A stretch of DNA of 64,000 bases. Source: Stentor roeselii. Its lineage: Eukaryota > Ciliophora > Heterotrichea > Heterotrichida > Stentoridae. A model generated the notes under the pieces. The model did no database searches. It was given only the letters and a program-made list of their open reading frames with translations, and was not told the origin of the DNA. Numbering within the stretch: position 1 is the stretch's first letter; every line of letters starts with the position of its first letter. A program made the position numbers and the translations under genes. The stretch covers positions 202,566 to 266,565 of the forward strand of contig RSEH01000006.1 in assembly GCA_006503475.1 (NCBI GenBank). Reading direction: 5' to 3'. Shown here one piece after another: positions 9,745-19,411 of this stretch.

Positions 9745-11214
9745 ATGAACTCTTCCATCACTTTTTCCAAATTTCCCACCACACTGACCGAGCCAAAAAT
9801 ATTCACTCTTCAACGAGAAATCGAGCAAATGACTCAAAGTCTCGAATTCGAAAAAAGAGAATCAACTTACCTAGACGAGCAAATAAAACTAATCCAATTC
9901 GAAATCAACTCTCTTCCAAAGCCCTCAAAATTGCGTCTTCTCGACTTAAAAGCCAAAATCTCAGTCCAAGAGCGTAAACTAGACCTTGAAATTTCCTCCT
10001 TAAACAATTCCAAGTTCCGAAACCGACAACTTCGAAGTCAAATCGACGAGTACCGCCTTGACAAAAGTGCCCACAAGCAGAGTTTAAACGCGATAAGTGA
10101 AAACTTAGGAAAAGTCTACAAAGAAGCTGACCAAGTGAAAGAAAACAACTTAAAAACTCAAGAAAATGACGAAGAAGAACAAGAAAAAATCTTAAAAATG
10201 CGAGTGCGAAGCGCGAGCCATCGTTCAGCCTACGACGAAAAAATGTCTCACCTTGCAAGTGTTTTAAGAAATTCTGACTTAAACAGTCGTTTTTTAATAG
10301 AAGATAAGACCTACGCTGCACAGAGCATTGAAGTGATAAGCGTTTTAAAGTCAACTTCAAGGTTCTCTCAAAAGTACTCTATTGACAAAAAACGATTTTT
10401 AGATAACTACTTGAAACATATCAACTCTTTGAAGTCAGGCTTTGAGTCTATTAAAACAGCGACTGGAATCAACGTGATTGAAGACATGGTCACTAGTTGT
10501 GTCAAAAGTGAAGAACAGAACTTGCAGGTCTTGTCTTATCTTAACTTGTTAAACGCTGAAATCGATTTACTTGAAGAAAGTTTGAAAAGTTATAAAAATA
10601 AAATAAGGATACTTGAAGGGTCTAAAAATCAAGGAAAAGTCAGCGTTGAAGAAATCAAAGCTTCTAATGAAGAACATTTTCGAAATGTTTTGCAGAGGCT
10701 CAGTGAAAAACAAGAAAAAAATCAAAAAATTTCAGATGAGGTTAAAAAATCGCTTCCTCTTGTCAAGCAGATTTTTTTGAATTTGATGAGAATTAACTTG
10801 AAAGGACTGACGATTAAGAAGATTGACTTGCAGGTTATTGATAAGTTGAACCAGGAATCAACGAGTTTGTTACTTGGAAATATTGAAGACTTTGTTATTA
10901 ACTTGTCAATTGTCGCTGATTTTAGAACTGATCATTTTTCTAGTCACTTCAAAGATACTGCAAAAAGTTCTGTCGGGTTTAAACCTGCTATTAAAGAACT
11001 CTTGGAAGAAAAGGACTTGTTTGATGAACCTGGCTTTGATGACATCAAAGTCCCGATATCTTTAGAAGAAATGAAAAATAAAGCTGTTTTGCATTATCAG
11101 AATAGAAAAAGCTTTTTAAGAAGCAAGCCAGGCACTCCTGATGCGACTTTAGGAAGGAATCATAAACGTGACTTAGCTAAGGAACAGAAAAACGTGAGGA
11201 TTCAGGCTTTGTAG
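9745..11214 (+). CDS. Coiled-coil protein, outer-dynein-arm docking (ODAD1/CCDC63) like
   Basis: 489 aa, coiled coil over most of its length. The segment around residues 85-135 (NRQLRSQIDEYRLDKSAHKQ followed by a short helix) resembles the core of the DC1/CCDC114/CCDC63 outer dynein arm docking proteins. The late segment around 310-395 (predicted helices, then a short LLLGNIEDFVINL) also fits their C-terminal region. In that family the protein links outer dynein arms to doublet microtubules, which would suit a heavily ciliated cell. The match is by pattern only and another ciliary coiled-coil family is possible. It is convergent with the ODR4 gene, with 12 bp between stops. Confidence 0.65.
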   Translation: MNSSITFSKFPTTLTEPKIFTLQREIEQMTQSLEFEKRESTYLDEQIKLIQFEINSLPKPSKLRLLDLKAKISVQERKLDLEISSLNNSKFRNRQLRSQIDEYRLDKSAHKQSLNAISENLGKVYKEADQVKENNLKTQENDEEEQEKILKMRVRSASHRSAYDEKMSHLASVLRNSDLNSRFLIEDKTYAAQSIEVISVLKSTSRFSQKYSIDKKRFLDNYLKHINSLKSGFESIKTATGINVIEDMVTSCVKSEEQNLQVLSYLNLLNAEIDLLEESLKSYKNKIRILEGSKNQGKVSVEEIKASNEEHFRNVLQRLSEKQEKNQKISDEVKKSLPLVKQIFLNLMRINLKGLTIKKIDLQVIDKLNQESTSLLLGNIEDFVINLSIVADFRTDHFSSHFKDTAKSSVGFKPAIKELLEEKDLFDEPGFDDIKVPISLEEMKNKAVLHYQNRKSFLRSKPGTPDATLGRNHKRDLAKEQKNVRIQAL

Positions 11215-11226
11215 AATGAATAAGAA

Positions 11227-12336
11227 TTAATTATTAGAGTTAAGGACGATTATCCCCAGGATTAAAGAGAGAAGTAGGGCTAGGATTGGAAGGATCAACT
11301 TAAAAGGACTTTTTTGAGTCACTTCAGGGATTTTCTTCATTTTTTCTTGGTTTGAATTCTTTTTCTCAAATTCTTGAATGACTGAAGGACTGAATCCTAA
11401 AAGCATCTCAATTCGTTGTTTCCCATCATCTAAAGTCTCATCATCCATCAGATAATCAGAGGCTGTAAACTCGTCTTTGTAAAAAACTCTTCTGGGTAAC
11501 CCGAAACTTTCCTTAAATTCTTGAAAATCAGAACTTATTAAAGAAATTCGATTTTCAAAACTTTTCAATAAATCTTGTTTTATCATCGAGGCAACAAAAT
11601 CCTGAGAGCTTCCTTTTATTACAAAAACGCGACTTTCAAGTACTCCTCTAATCGAGCTCTGAGGTTTTTCAATAACTTTTCCTAGTTCTTTCGAATAAAT
11701 CACAGCTTCTTGAGACTCTTTAATCACTGCACTTTTTTCTAAACCTTTGAACCTGACAACTAACCCATTAACAAACTTTGAAAATTCCTCTGAAACCTGC
11801 TGAAAACCAGTAACTTCTCCTTTTTCAAAATCAAGAAAAACCTTTAAAATCGCTCGAATTTCAACAAAATCTATTTTTTCCTCTTTTCCTCCTCCAGCAA
11901 GATAGTTCTGCCCAGTGAAAAAATCAAAAACCCTTGCAACAGGTTTATTTTTTCCAGTTAAGTCTTGATGATAATGTAAAATTTGATTATTTTTCGTAAT
12001 TTTCTGGATTTTTTTCAACAATTCATTGATTTCCGAGTTAATTCCAGATTTACTCTCAATAACACCCTCTGCCGAGCAGGTGTAAATCCCGATGACCTGC
12101 ATGGAAGGCACTAAAAGTTTACTTGCTTGAACTGCATGTTGCAAGACCCAGCTTTTCATGGAAAATGACTGTGATTTGAAGTGGATAAGCTCGGAAAGTG
12201 ACTCTGGAAGATGAACTTCAGCTTTCGGGACTTCTGCAAAAGAGCAAAAAACAGGCTTTTTCTGAGAAAAGAACCCGAAAACTAAACCGATTTTTCCTTT
12301 CGGATTCTTTCCTGGACTCATGACCAGGGCTTCCAT
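11227..12336 (-). CDS. ODR4: ODR4-like membrane protein
   Basis: 369 aa. The motif GLPRRVFYKDEFTASDYLMD followed by DET and an acidic/Arg helix around residues 283-320 is characteristic of the ODR4 family. The N-terminal domain (GLVFGFFSQKKPVFCSFAEV) matches the family's opening strand pattern. A single hydrophobic anchor of about 20 residues lies at the C-terminus (about 346-366), giving a tail-anchored ER-type topology. In animals ODR-4 acts with UFSP2/ODR-8 in folding and trafficking of membrane receptors; a similar role here is by homology. Its start codon lies 10 bp from the divergent start at 12347. Confidence 0.85.
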   Translation of the reverse strand: MEALVMSPGKNPKGKIGLVFGFFSQKKPVFCSFAEVPKAEVHLPESLSELIHFKSQSFSMKSWVLQHAVQASKLLVPSMQVIGIYTCSAEGVIESKSGINSEINELLKKIQKITKNNQILHYHQDLTGKNKPVARVFDFFTGQNYLAGGGKEEKIDFVEIRAILKVFLDFEKGEVTGFQQVSEEFSKFVNGLVVRFKGLEKSAVIKESQEAVIYSKELGKVIEKPQSSIRGVLESRVFVIKGSSQDFVASMIKQDLLKSFENRISLISSDFQEFKESFGLPRRVFYKDEFTASDYLMDDETLDDGKQRIEMLLGFSPSVIQEFEKKNSNQEKMKKIPEVTQKSPFKLILPILALLLSLILGIIVLNSNN

Positions 12337-12346
12337 TTATAGGTAA

Positions 12347-15300
12347 ATGAAAGTCGCACATTCACGAAATGTCAAGTCGACTACTCTTGAAGGAACTCCT
12401 GATATTGATGAAAACTTGAACCAGAGACTGTCGTTTTTACTGAAAAATAATAAAGGAAGACAGTGTAAGACTCCGAGTTCGTCTTCGAGGATTCAAATGG
12501 GATTCAACCCGGATCCGAATTTTTCCAAAATCATGCCGAAAGAAATTAGATTTGATAAAGAAAGGTTGTTGGAGGAAAATGAGTCGATAAAGTCACAGGT
12601 CTTCGAAATCTCTGAAGAAAATACCAGGTTAAAAACAAAACTCTTAGAACTTCTCAGCCACCAAGACAAAGAAAGCAATAAAAATCTCAGCAAACTAAAA
12701 AGAAAAGTAAGAGACTTCCAAAACCTCCTCCATTCAAAAGACGACGAAATTTTCCAAGTTCTCGAGAACATAAAATCCTCAAAAGTCTTCGAAAAAGAAA
12801 ACGAGATCGCCAGTTACATAACCGAAGCATCAAGACTAAAGTTCCTAATCGAGAAGCTCTGCACGGAGACTACCATCGACCCGGAGCATTTCCAAGAAAC
12901 AGCTCAAGACCTAGCAATCGAGATTCAAACTTTAAAAAAAGAAAACATTCATCTAAACAACGTCCACGACCAGTCCCAACAAGAGTTGTTGACTTTAAAG
13001 CAGAAGCTTGACAAGTTAGAACACAAAAAAGACCAGGAACTTTTCAAGAAAAAGATAAAAAAATACAGCAAAATCAGAGAAAAACAGCTAAAAACATGTG
13101 AAGATCAATCATTTGACTTAAGTAATCAACTCGATTCTTTGAGAAATATGGTGAAAGACCTGGAAAAACAAGAAATTTCTAAAATACAGGTCTTGGAAAA
13201 AAATGACTTGAAAATCATGCAGCAGGACCAGGTGATTAAAGAGATGAAGGAAAAACTGGATAAGGATAAACTTATTAGAAATCGAAGAAATCATACTTTT
13301 ATGCCTTCCACCCTTAGAGAGCAGATAAGCATCAAACAAGTCAACCCTCCACGTCTTTTAGTGAAGTTAAACCAGATCTTAAAAAGAAAAAAAATGTTGA
13401 TAAGTGTTTTTCTTTCACTTCTTGATAAAAACAACAACGGCCAGGTCCATTCCAGTCTTTTTGTATCGGGTCTTAGAACTTTCGGAAAGAAAATCAAGAA
13501 AAAGCACATGGATGAAATTTTTAATTACTTGGGCAACTCGCACTATGTAGAACTGAACAAATTAGAGGATTTATATGAAAAGTACAGATATGAAGATCAG
13601 TATCAAAGCAGCACTGATGAAGAAGTTAATTTAAAAAGACCTGTTCATGGGTCTTCTCCTTCTCATGCCTCTCCATCCTCGCCATCCTCGCCATCCTCTC
13701 CGAACAACCAAAGAAGAGACGATAACCGAAAACCTTCAGTGAAAGAAAAAATCATCAGCTTAGAACCTGTCATCGTCTCCAATGAAAAAATCGTCGACTT
13801 GACCAAAGCCTACCAAATCAAAGACTTTTTAGATGAAGTCAGAGAAAAAATGATTCAACTCAAGATGCATAAAGGAAAAACTGCTTTCTTTTTATTCGGC
13901 AACAACTTCGACCCTGATGAAGACCTGCAAAGTGATGAGGTTGAAGTCATCATCAAACAACAATTAAAAGACTTTCAAAGCGAAAATCTTTTTCCACTTG
14001 TTGCAAAGTTTTTGATTGAACCGGAAATTGGAACTTTCAAGGAAAGCGCTTATAAGAAACTTAAAGGAAACCTTCGAAATGGATGCAGAAAACTCTTGAA
14101 ACATTTGAAAGACTGGGAAATTTTTAATGATTTAGAAGTCGCTGAATTTGAAGCGAGTTTAAAAGCGATTTTAACGTTGAAATATGATAAAATCATGAAA
14201 ATTATGAAAAAAAATGAGGGAAAAAATCAGAAATTTTCAGAGTTTTTAGAAATTTTAGAAAAAGTTGATGCTTCTTTCTCGGAAAGGATGATTTCTTGGG
14301 TGATGTTCACGTATCAGATAAAGGAAAAAACTGCGGAATTTGATGGATTTGCCTTTATGCAGCGGTTTAAGTCAGTTGAGCCTATTTTCGCTGTAAAGCC
14401 CAGTCAATACGAGGAGAAATTCAAAAATTTTCATGAAAAAACTGAAGTTTTTCTTGATGGATTCATTGAAAAAATAGCAAATGTGTTGAAAAACGAACCA
14501 TCTTTATTTCCCAGAGGTTTTTTATCGTTCAGTTCAGATGATTTTATTCACTTTTTCCATGATCTAGGAATTCTTGCCTCGGAAGATGAGCTTGCTGCGG
14601 TTTGGGAGCATTTTTCTAATGCAAGGACTGAAAAAATGAGCCGAGACTTTGACCCTGAAAGGTTTTTAATCGCTTTGAAAAAGTTTGGATTCATTCCGGA
14701 TGAGGAGCCTGGGTTCAAGTCAAGCCGTTCTTTTGATAAAGAGTTTATTGTCATACAAACTAATGAAAAAAATTCACTTTTTTACCCTTCTTCGAACCCT
14801 GGTCTTAATTCAGAGCAACTTCATTTGAAAGACGAAAGTAAAGAATCGATTTCTTCATATGAAAGTGAAAAAAATCAAGAATTTAAAATTGAGAATTCAA
14901 AAATTATCAAAAATTATGAAAAACAACAAAAGTCTGATATTGAGGAAAGCTTTGAAGAATATGATATTGTTTCAAATGGTGGGGAAAGTGATAGAGTTGT
15001 TAAAAGTCAAGATAAAAATTTTCATTTTAATGGAAAAAAAATTGAGGAATTTGAGGTTTCTCAAGAATCTGAAAAGTTTGAAGAGGGGGAGAAGAATGAG
15101 TTTAGTGAAAAAGTAGAGAAAAAATTTAAAGATTTTCAAAAAATTCAGGAATTGAATGAAGGAAGTTTTGAGTCTGATCAAGAGATATGTGATGAAGTTG
15201 CAGGAGAGATTGAAAAAAATAGTGGAGATGAAGAAAATAAGAAGTATGAGCAGGAATTTGATAATATTGAAGAGGATATAGAAGAAGGAAAAAATCAGGG

Positions 15301-15361
15301 AGATGAAGGGGAGACATCATTAGAATTTGAAGAATATGGGATTCGTATCATTAACTCTTAG
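12347..15361 (+). CDS. Large coiled-coil protein with degenerate EF-hand
   Basis: 1004 aa. Residues about 65-310 are coiled coil. Residues about 350-400 contain an EF-hand-like unit with loop DKNNNGQVHSSL beginning near residue 360; the usual Glu at loop position 12 is Leu, so Ca2+ affinity may be weak. A short Ser/Pro repeat (SPSSPSSPSSP) follows at about 440. The C-terminal 180 residues are extremely acidic and Lys/Glu/Asn-rich low complexity. A further helical pair-like region near 730-800 may be a second, highly degenerate EF pair. No enzyme domain is visible. A role in Ca2+-dependent contraction would be speculation. Confidence 0.8.
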   Translation: MKVAHSRNVKSTTLEGTPDIDENLNQRLSFLLKNNKGRQCKTPSSSSRIQMGFNPDPNFSKIMPKEIRFDKERLLEENESIKSQVFEISEENTRLKTKLLELLSHQDKESNKNLSKLKRKVRDFQNLLHSKDDEIFQVLENIKSSKVFEKENEIASYITEASRLKFLIEKLCTETTIDPEHFQETAQDLAIEIQTLKKENIHLNNVHDQSQQELLTLKQKLDKLEHKKDQELFKKKIKKYSKIREKQLKTCEDQSFDLSNQLDSLRNMVKDLEKQEISKIQVLEKNDLKIMQQDQVIKEMKEKLDKDKLIRNRRNHTFMPSTLREQISIKQVNPPRLLVKLNQILKRKKMLISVFLSLLDKNNNGQVHSSLFVSGLRTFGKKIKKKHMDEIFNYLGNSHYVELNKLEDLYEKYRYEDQYQSSTDEEVNLKRPVHGSSPSHASPSSPSSPSSPNNQRRDDNRKPSVKEKIISLEPVIVSNEKIVDLTKAYQIKDFLDEVREKMIQLKMHKGKTAFFLFGNNFDPDEDLQSDEVEVIIKQQLKDFQSENLFPLVAKFLIEPEIGTFKESAYKKLKGNLRNGCRKLLKHLKDWEIFNDLEVAEFEASLKAILTLKYDKIMKIMKKNEGKNQKFSEFLEILEKVDASFSERMISWVMFTYQIKEKTAEFDGFAFMQRFKSVEPIFAVKPSQYEEKFKNFHEKTEVFLDGFIEKIANVLKNEPSLFPRGFLSFSSDDFIHFFHDLGILASEDELAAVWEHFSNARTEKMSRDFDPERFLIALKKFGFIPDEEPGFKSSRSFDKEFIVIQTNEKNSLFYPSSNPGLNSEQLHLKDESKESISSYESEKNQEFKIENSKIIKNYEKQQKSDIEESFEEYDIVSNGGESDRVVKSQDKNFHFNGKKIEEFEVSQESEKFEEGEKNEFSEKVEKKFKDFQKIQELNEGSFESDQEICDEVAGEIEKNSGDEENKKYEQEFDNIEEDIEEGKNQGDEGETSLEFEEYGIRIINS

Positions 15362-16329
15362 AATGAATTATAAAACTTATTAATAGTTAAGATTGAATAA
15401 TTATATATAAAGATTAATAAGAAATCTATAAAATTTCGTTTATTAAAGCCTCCTTTGGTAATTCTTGATTCATTAAATTCTGAACCACTTCAACTAAATT
15501 TAATTCAAATACTAACTTACTATTTTTTATTAGTCCTAATCTTTCAAGTATAAAGAAATTCCTGAAACAATTACTATTTCAAGTAGACCTAGTTAATTAA
15601 AATAAATATTTATATAAAATTTATATTGATTACTGGAATGGGCTAAAATCATCATTAAAATCTAAGTCATCAACTCGTATTTGAGCAACGCTTTCTGGCA
15701 GTATTAAAGCGAGGCAAGTAAGTAAACAGCCTGAAAGTAGTTGGAGTAGAATACAAATTATAAACAGCTCCATAAACAACATAAGGCTAATGATGAGAAT
15801 AGTGTTATATACAAAAAATTTTATCATCAGAAGTTTAGACCTGTATGAATGTCAACATAATAAGAGAGGTCTTTAATTTGACAAAACTTTTTAGGTTTTT
15901 AGAGCATATCTTCTTTTTCTTGTAATTTCTTGGATAAAAAGTCTTAATTCTTACTTTGACAGAGATAATAATCTATTTTAAATAATTAACTTTAAACTTT
16001 ACATTACTACCTAAGTTAGAATCTTCTCATTTTAGATTAAATATTTATTTTCTGCTTTTCTATTGTGTATGATTGTCCATATTGCACAAAAAAGTTTATC
16101 AAAGCTTGGAAGATTGCTGAACTTTTAATAATTCTTACCTCAGAAGCTTAAAATATCTTATATTTCAGAAGTTTATCTGAAAGAGTCAGTTGAAAAACAA
16201 TATCTTCTGATTTATGACATAAATAAAATGATCAACCATTGCTTGGCTACTTTGAGTAATCATCGATATTCATTGAAAATAAAGATTTAATAATACTTAA
16301 ATAAATGCTTTATCTAATTAACTTCACAA
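15362..16329. other. Long AT-rich intergenic interval
   Basis: Unusually long gap for this compact stretch, very AT-rich, full of stops in all frames. The only thing I can point to is one small hydrophobic ORF at 15630-15827 on the minus strand. No RNA gene or repeat was recognised. Confidence 0.6.
15630..15827 (-). CDS. Possible small membrane protein (65 aa)
   Basis: 65 aa. Residues 1-45 are almost entirely hydrophobic (one long or two short membrane segments, containing LMLFMELFIICILLQLLSGC) and residues 48-65 are acidic (VDDLDFNDDFSPFQ). The amphipathic organisation is more protein-like than most chance ORFs in AT-rich DNA, but there is no homologue I recognise and no neighbour support. 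Could equally be spurious. Confidence 0.3.
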   Translation of the reverse strand: MIKFFVYNTILIISLMLFMELFIICILLQLLSGCLLTCLALILPESVAQIRVDDLDFNDDFSPFQ

Positions 16330-18117
16330 CTATCTTTTTACCAAAGTTGCATAGCTTATAATAACAGCTGCAAGCCAAAACCCAATAGCTAGTCCAATTA
16401 ATCCAAAAGCACTGGTGCTAATATCACTACCATAATCAAATCTTTCATCCGGCTCAGGATTAACACCATCATTCAGATCAAGACCTTGAAATTCATTTCT
16501 AATTAACCCAGAGTGGCAATAATAAAGTGGTAAAAAATACCTAATATATCTGAAAACCATTGGAGTGGAATCTATATCAACTATAATTCCTGAAAACAAA
16601 ACAAAAATCACGGTAATTAAAGGAGATATAATCAGAACATCTCTAGATGACTGGCCTAGACTCCCAGATAAGGCTCCAGCAGACAAACAAGACAATAAGA
16701 AACAAACAGAAATCGTATAAAATATAAAAAATTTATCTGCAGACTCTTGGTTGAATCCTACTATGAAGTAGATTATAGAGACTACTACTAAAGTGCTGAT
16801 CACTGCAAGTGGGACTTCAACTAGAAAGATAGATAAATAATAGGATAATGGAGAGTATAATTTTTCTCTTATTTCTTTAGAAACTAGCTGTTTTTCATAA
16901 GCTATCATTATTGACAATATTAGAATTGGAGTAAATCCAATGCCATTCATAAAGTAAAGAATTGCACCATGACGGTCTTCTATACCTCTGTTGTCTTTAC
17001 CAAGATTGTGGAAAGTCAGACATAATAATGCACTAAAATATAAAGGTTGAATAATTTTTGCGTTTGTAATAAAAGGATTACGTTTGACTGAAATAAAGTT
17101 TCTCCAAACTAAGATTTTTAGTGATTGGAAAAATTTTGGATATTTAAGTTCTGTAAGTTTTTCATCACCAGTTAATACTTTCATATTTTCCCAGTCTTCT
17201 TTGTAACATCTCTCTAATCTTTCCATTATCTCAAATTCATGTCTTTTAATATCAAACCTGTCTTCAATATTTAAAATCCTCATAAAAAAATCAGCAGGAT
17301 TTAAATCTTTCCCTATTTCAAATCCTGCCTTTCTAAAATGATCACCCGACTCACCAACCCTTCCAGAATAAACAAAATTTCCATCTTGCATAATAATCAG
17401 CCTATCAATCATCTGAAATATTCTAAACCCAGGTTGATGAATACTGCAAATGACATTCGCTCCTGACCTCGAAATACTTTTAAGTATTTCAATAACTGAT
17501 AAAGCCATAAAGCTATCCAGTCCTGAAGTAGGTTCATCAAGAATTAAAACAGAAGGTCTACTGATGACCTCTGATGCAATAGCAAGTCTTTTCTTTTCTC
17601 CTCCAGAAAGTCCTTTAATCAAGGCGTTTCCTATGATTGTATCCTTTACAAGTTCTAATCTGAACTTTTTCAGTAATTTAATCACTTTTAATTCTACTTC
17701 TTTTCGACTTTTTCCTGTTTTAAGAGATATGAAAAAGGTTAAAATTTCAAAAGGAGTCATGAAATCGAATAAGTGGGTTTCTTGTGGAAGGTATTTCAGA
17801 TGTTGATGGAAAGGATTGGATTTTGAATCTTTTCCATTTATTGTCAATGATCCTGTCAAGGAGTAACTTGTTGAAGGAATGGTTCTTTGTGATAAGATTG
17901 ATAGTAAGGAAGTTTTTCCACTTCCTGAAGGGCCCATGATTGCTGTGAGTTCTCCTGGATTTGCAAAGCCAGAGATATTTTTAAGGATTTTAAGAGATTT
18001 TCGTGGAGTTTTTACTGTGAAATTGATATTTTTCCAACAGACAAGTGCTGGGACAATTTGTTTATTGTTTTCTAGATATTCAAGAAGTGGTTGCTTCTCG
18101 AATTCCATTATAATCAT
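16330..18117 (-). CDS. ABCG-family half transporter
   Basis: About 595 aa from MIIMEFEK at 18117; the frame runs upstream to 18177, but the short N-terminus before the ATPase fits the family better. Order is ATPase then membrane domain, diagnostic of the ABCG/White subfamily. Walker A GPSGSGKT is near residue 62, signature LSGGEKKRLA near 170, Walker B LILDEP near 191, then a switch His in CSIHQPGF. Five or six membrane segments follow from about 360. The protein must dimerise to work. Substrate is unknown; White-type transporters move sterols, pigments and precursors, which is worth noting for a possibly pigmented heterotrich, but this is not shown by the sequence. Confidence 0.92.
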   Translation of the reverse strand: MIIMEFEKQPLLEYLENNKQIVPALVCWKNINFTVKTPRKSLKILKNISGFANPGELTAIMGPSGSGKTSLLSILSQRTIPSTSYSLTGSLTINGKDSKSNPFHQHLKYLPQETHLFDFMTPFEILTFFISLKTGKSRKEVELKVIKLLKKFRLELVKDTIIGNALIKGLSGGEKKRLAIASEVISRPSVLILDEPTSGLDSFMALSVIEILKSISRSGANVICSIHQPGFRIFQMIDRLIIMQDGNFVYSGRVGESGDHFRKAGFEIGKDLNPADFFMRILNIEDRFDIKRHEFEIMERLERCYKEDWENMKVLTGDEKLTELKYPKFFQSLKILVWRNFISVKRNPFITNAKIIQPLYFSALLCLTFHNLGKDNRGIEDRHGAILYFMNGIGFTPILILSIMIAYEKQLVSKEIREKLYSPLSYYLSIFLVEVPLAVISTLVVVSIIYFIVGFNQESADKFFIFYTISVCFLLSCLSAGALSGSLGQSSRDVLIISPLITVIFVLFSGIIVDIDSTPMVFRYIRYFLPLYYCHSGLIRNEFQGLDLNDGVNPEPDERFDYGSDISTSAFGLIGLAIGFWLAAVIISYATLVKR

Positions 18118-18340
18118 ACCTATAAACTCTTTAAAAAACGGTGAAATTTTAATTATAAATTTAAAAACGAAGATCAAATCATATTCTCTAAAAATCTGTA
18201 ACCAATTCGGAAAATTTCAAGAATTTCTTATTGATGAATATCTCGCCCTTCTAATCTAGACTAAAATCTTCTAACTATCAGGTTGTCTCCAGTTTCAAAA
18301 CTTTAAGCCAATCTCACATGCCAATTAATGGTTAATAAAA

Positions 18341-19246
18341 ATGTTTGGAAGAGTTCTTCGCAGCTTCAGCAGCAAACGAAAAACGACGCAACTGAAGGAC
18401 ATGATAAAGTCTTCCAACCTAGAGTACATAATGGAAGCCCACAACGGTATGAGTGCAGTGATAGTAGAAGAAGCCGGATTCAAAGGAATCTGGGGCAGTG
18501 GTCTATCAATATCAGCTCAACTAGGTGTAAGAGACAGCAACGAGGCTTCCTGGACTCAAGTCCTCGACGTGCTTGAGTTCATGAGCGACAGAACAACGAT
18601 TCCTATTCTACTCGACGGTGACACCGGTTACGGCAACTTCAACAACGCCCGACGACTGGTGACAAAATTAGAACAGCGAGGAATCGCCGGAGTCTGCTTA
18701 GAAGACAAGCTTTTCCCAAAGACCAACTCTTTGCTCGATGATGGAAAGCAAACTTTAGCCCATATTCCTGAATTCGCTCTTAAAATCAGAGCCTGCAAAG
18801 ACACTGCTAAAGACCCTGACTTTGTAGTCGTTGCAAGAGTTGAAGCCTTTATTGCTGGGTGGGGACTTGACGAGGCACTTAAAAGGGCCGAGGCTTATAA
18901 AGACGCTGGAGCTGATGCGATTTTAATGCATAGTAAAAAAGCTGATTCCTCGGAAATACAGAGTTTTATGAATGCCTGGGGGAATAAGTTGCCTGTTGTC
19001 ATTGTGCCGACTAAGTACTATAAGACACCTTCTAGTGAGTTCAAGAATTGGGGAGTTTCTATGGTCATTTGGGCCAATCATAATATCAGGTCGTCTGTTA
19101 AGGCTATGCAGGAAACTACTAAGTTGATCTTTGAGAATGAGTCACTGGTTCCTGTCAATGATCGATGTGTAAGTGTTCAGGAAATTTTTAGACTTCAGAG
19201 ACAGCATGAACTTAAGGCTGCTGAAGATAAGTATCTTAAATTTTAG
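18341..19246 (+). CDS. Phosphoenolpyruvate mutase (PEP phosphomutase)
   Basis: 301 aa, the expected length for the isocitrate-lyase/PEP mutase superfamily. It isomerises phosphoenolpyruvate to phosphonopyruvate, forming the C-P bond at the start of 2-aminoethylphosphonate synthesis. Residues 121-130 are [10 protein letters not shown], the mutase signature EDK-x5-NS that separates true PEP mutases from related lyases. LDGDTGYGN at 91-99 carries the Mg2+-binding Asp residues, and residues near 160 (VVARVEAF) complete the barrel. The first 15 residues ([15 protein letters not shown]) are basic and could be a mitochondrial presequence. No phosphonopyruvate decarboxylase is in the window, as expected for a eukaryote. 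Confidence 0.93.
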   Translation: MFGRVLRSFSSKRKTTQLKDMIKSSNLEYIMEAHNGMSAVIVEEAGFKGIWGSGLSISAQLGVRDSNEASWTQVLDVLEFMSDRTTIPILLDGDTGYGNFNNARRLVTKLEQRGIAGVCLEDKLFPKTNSLLDDGKQTLAHIPEFALKIRACKDTAKDPDFVVVARVEAFIAGWGLDEALKRAEAYKDAGADAILMHSKKADSSEIQSFMNAWGNKLPVVIVPTKYYKTPSSEFKNWGVSMVIWANHNIRSSVKAMQETTKLIFENESLVPVNDRCVSVQEIFRLQRQHELKAAEDKYLKF

Positions 19247-19411
19247 AGGATTTGTTTGGAGAGGGTTTAGTGGTTTTGGGAGGTTGGATTTCGAAGGGTT
19301 TGGGGATTTTTTTTTGGTGGAGAAATTGAGATGATTGGTTTTTTGGAATTTTAAATAGTTGATGAGTTTCGAGACAGTCCTGTTAAATTTGGTTTTAGTT
19401 GATATAATTTC

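Noticed and set aside
9905-10360. 151-aa antisense ORF inside the docking-like gene
   Set aside because: Antisense of a Lys/Glu/Leu-rich coding gene gives long Leu/Phe/Ser ORFs by chance; no start context, no neighbour support, sense gene is well supported.
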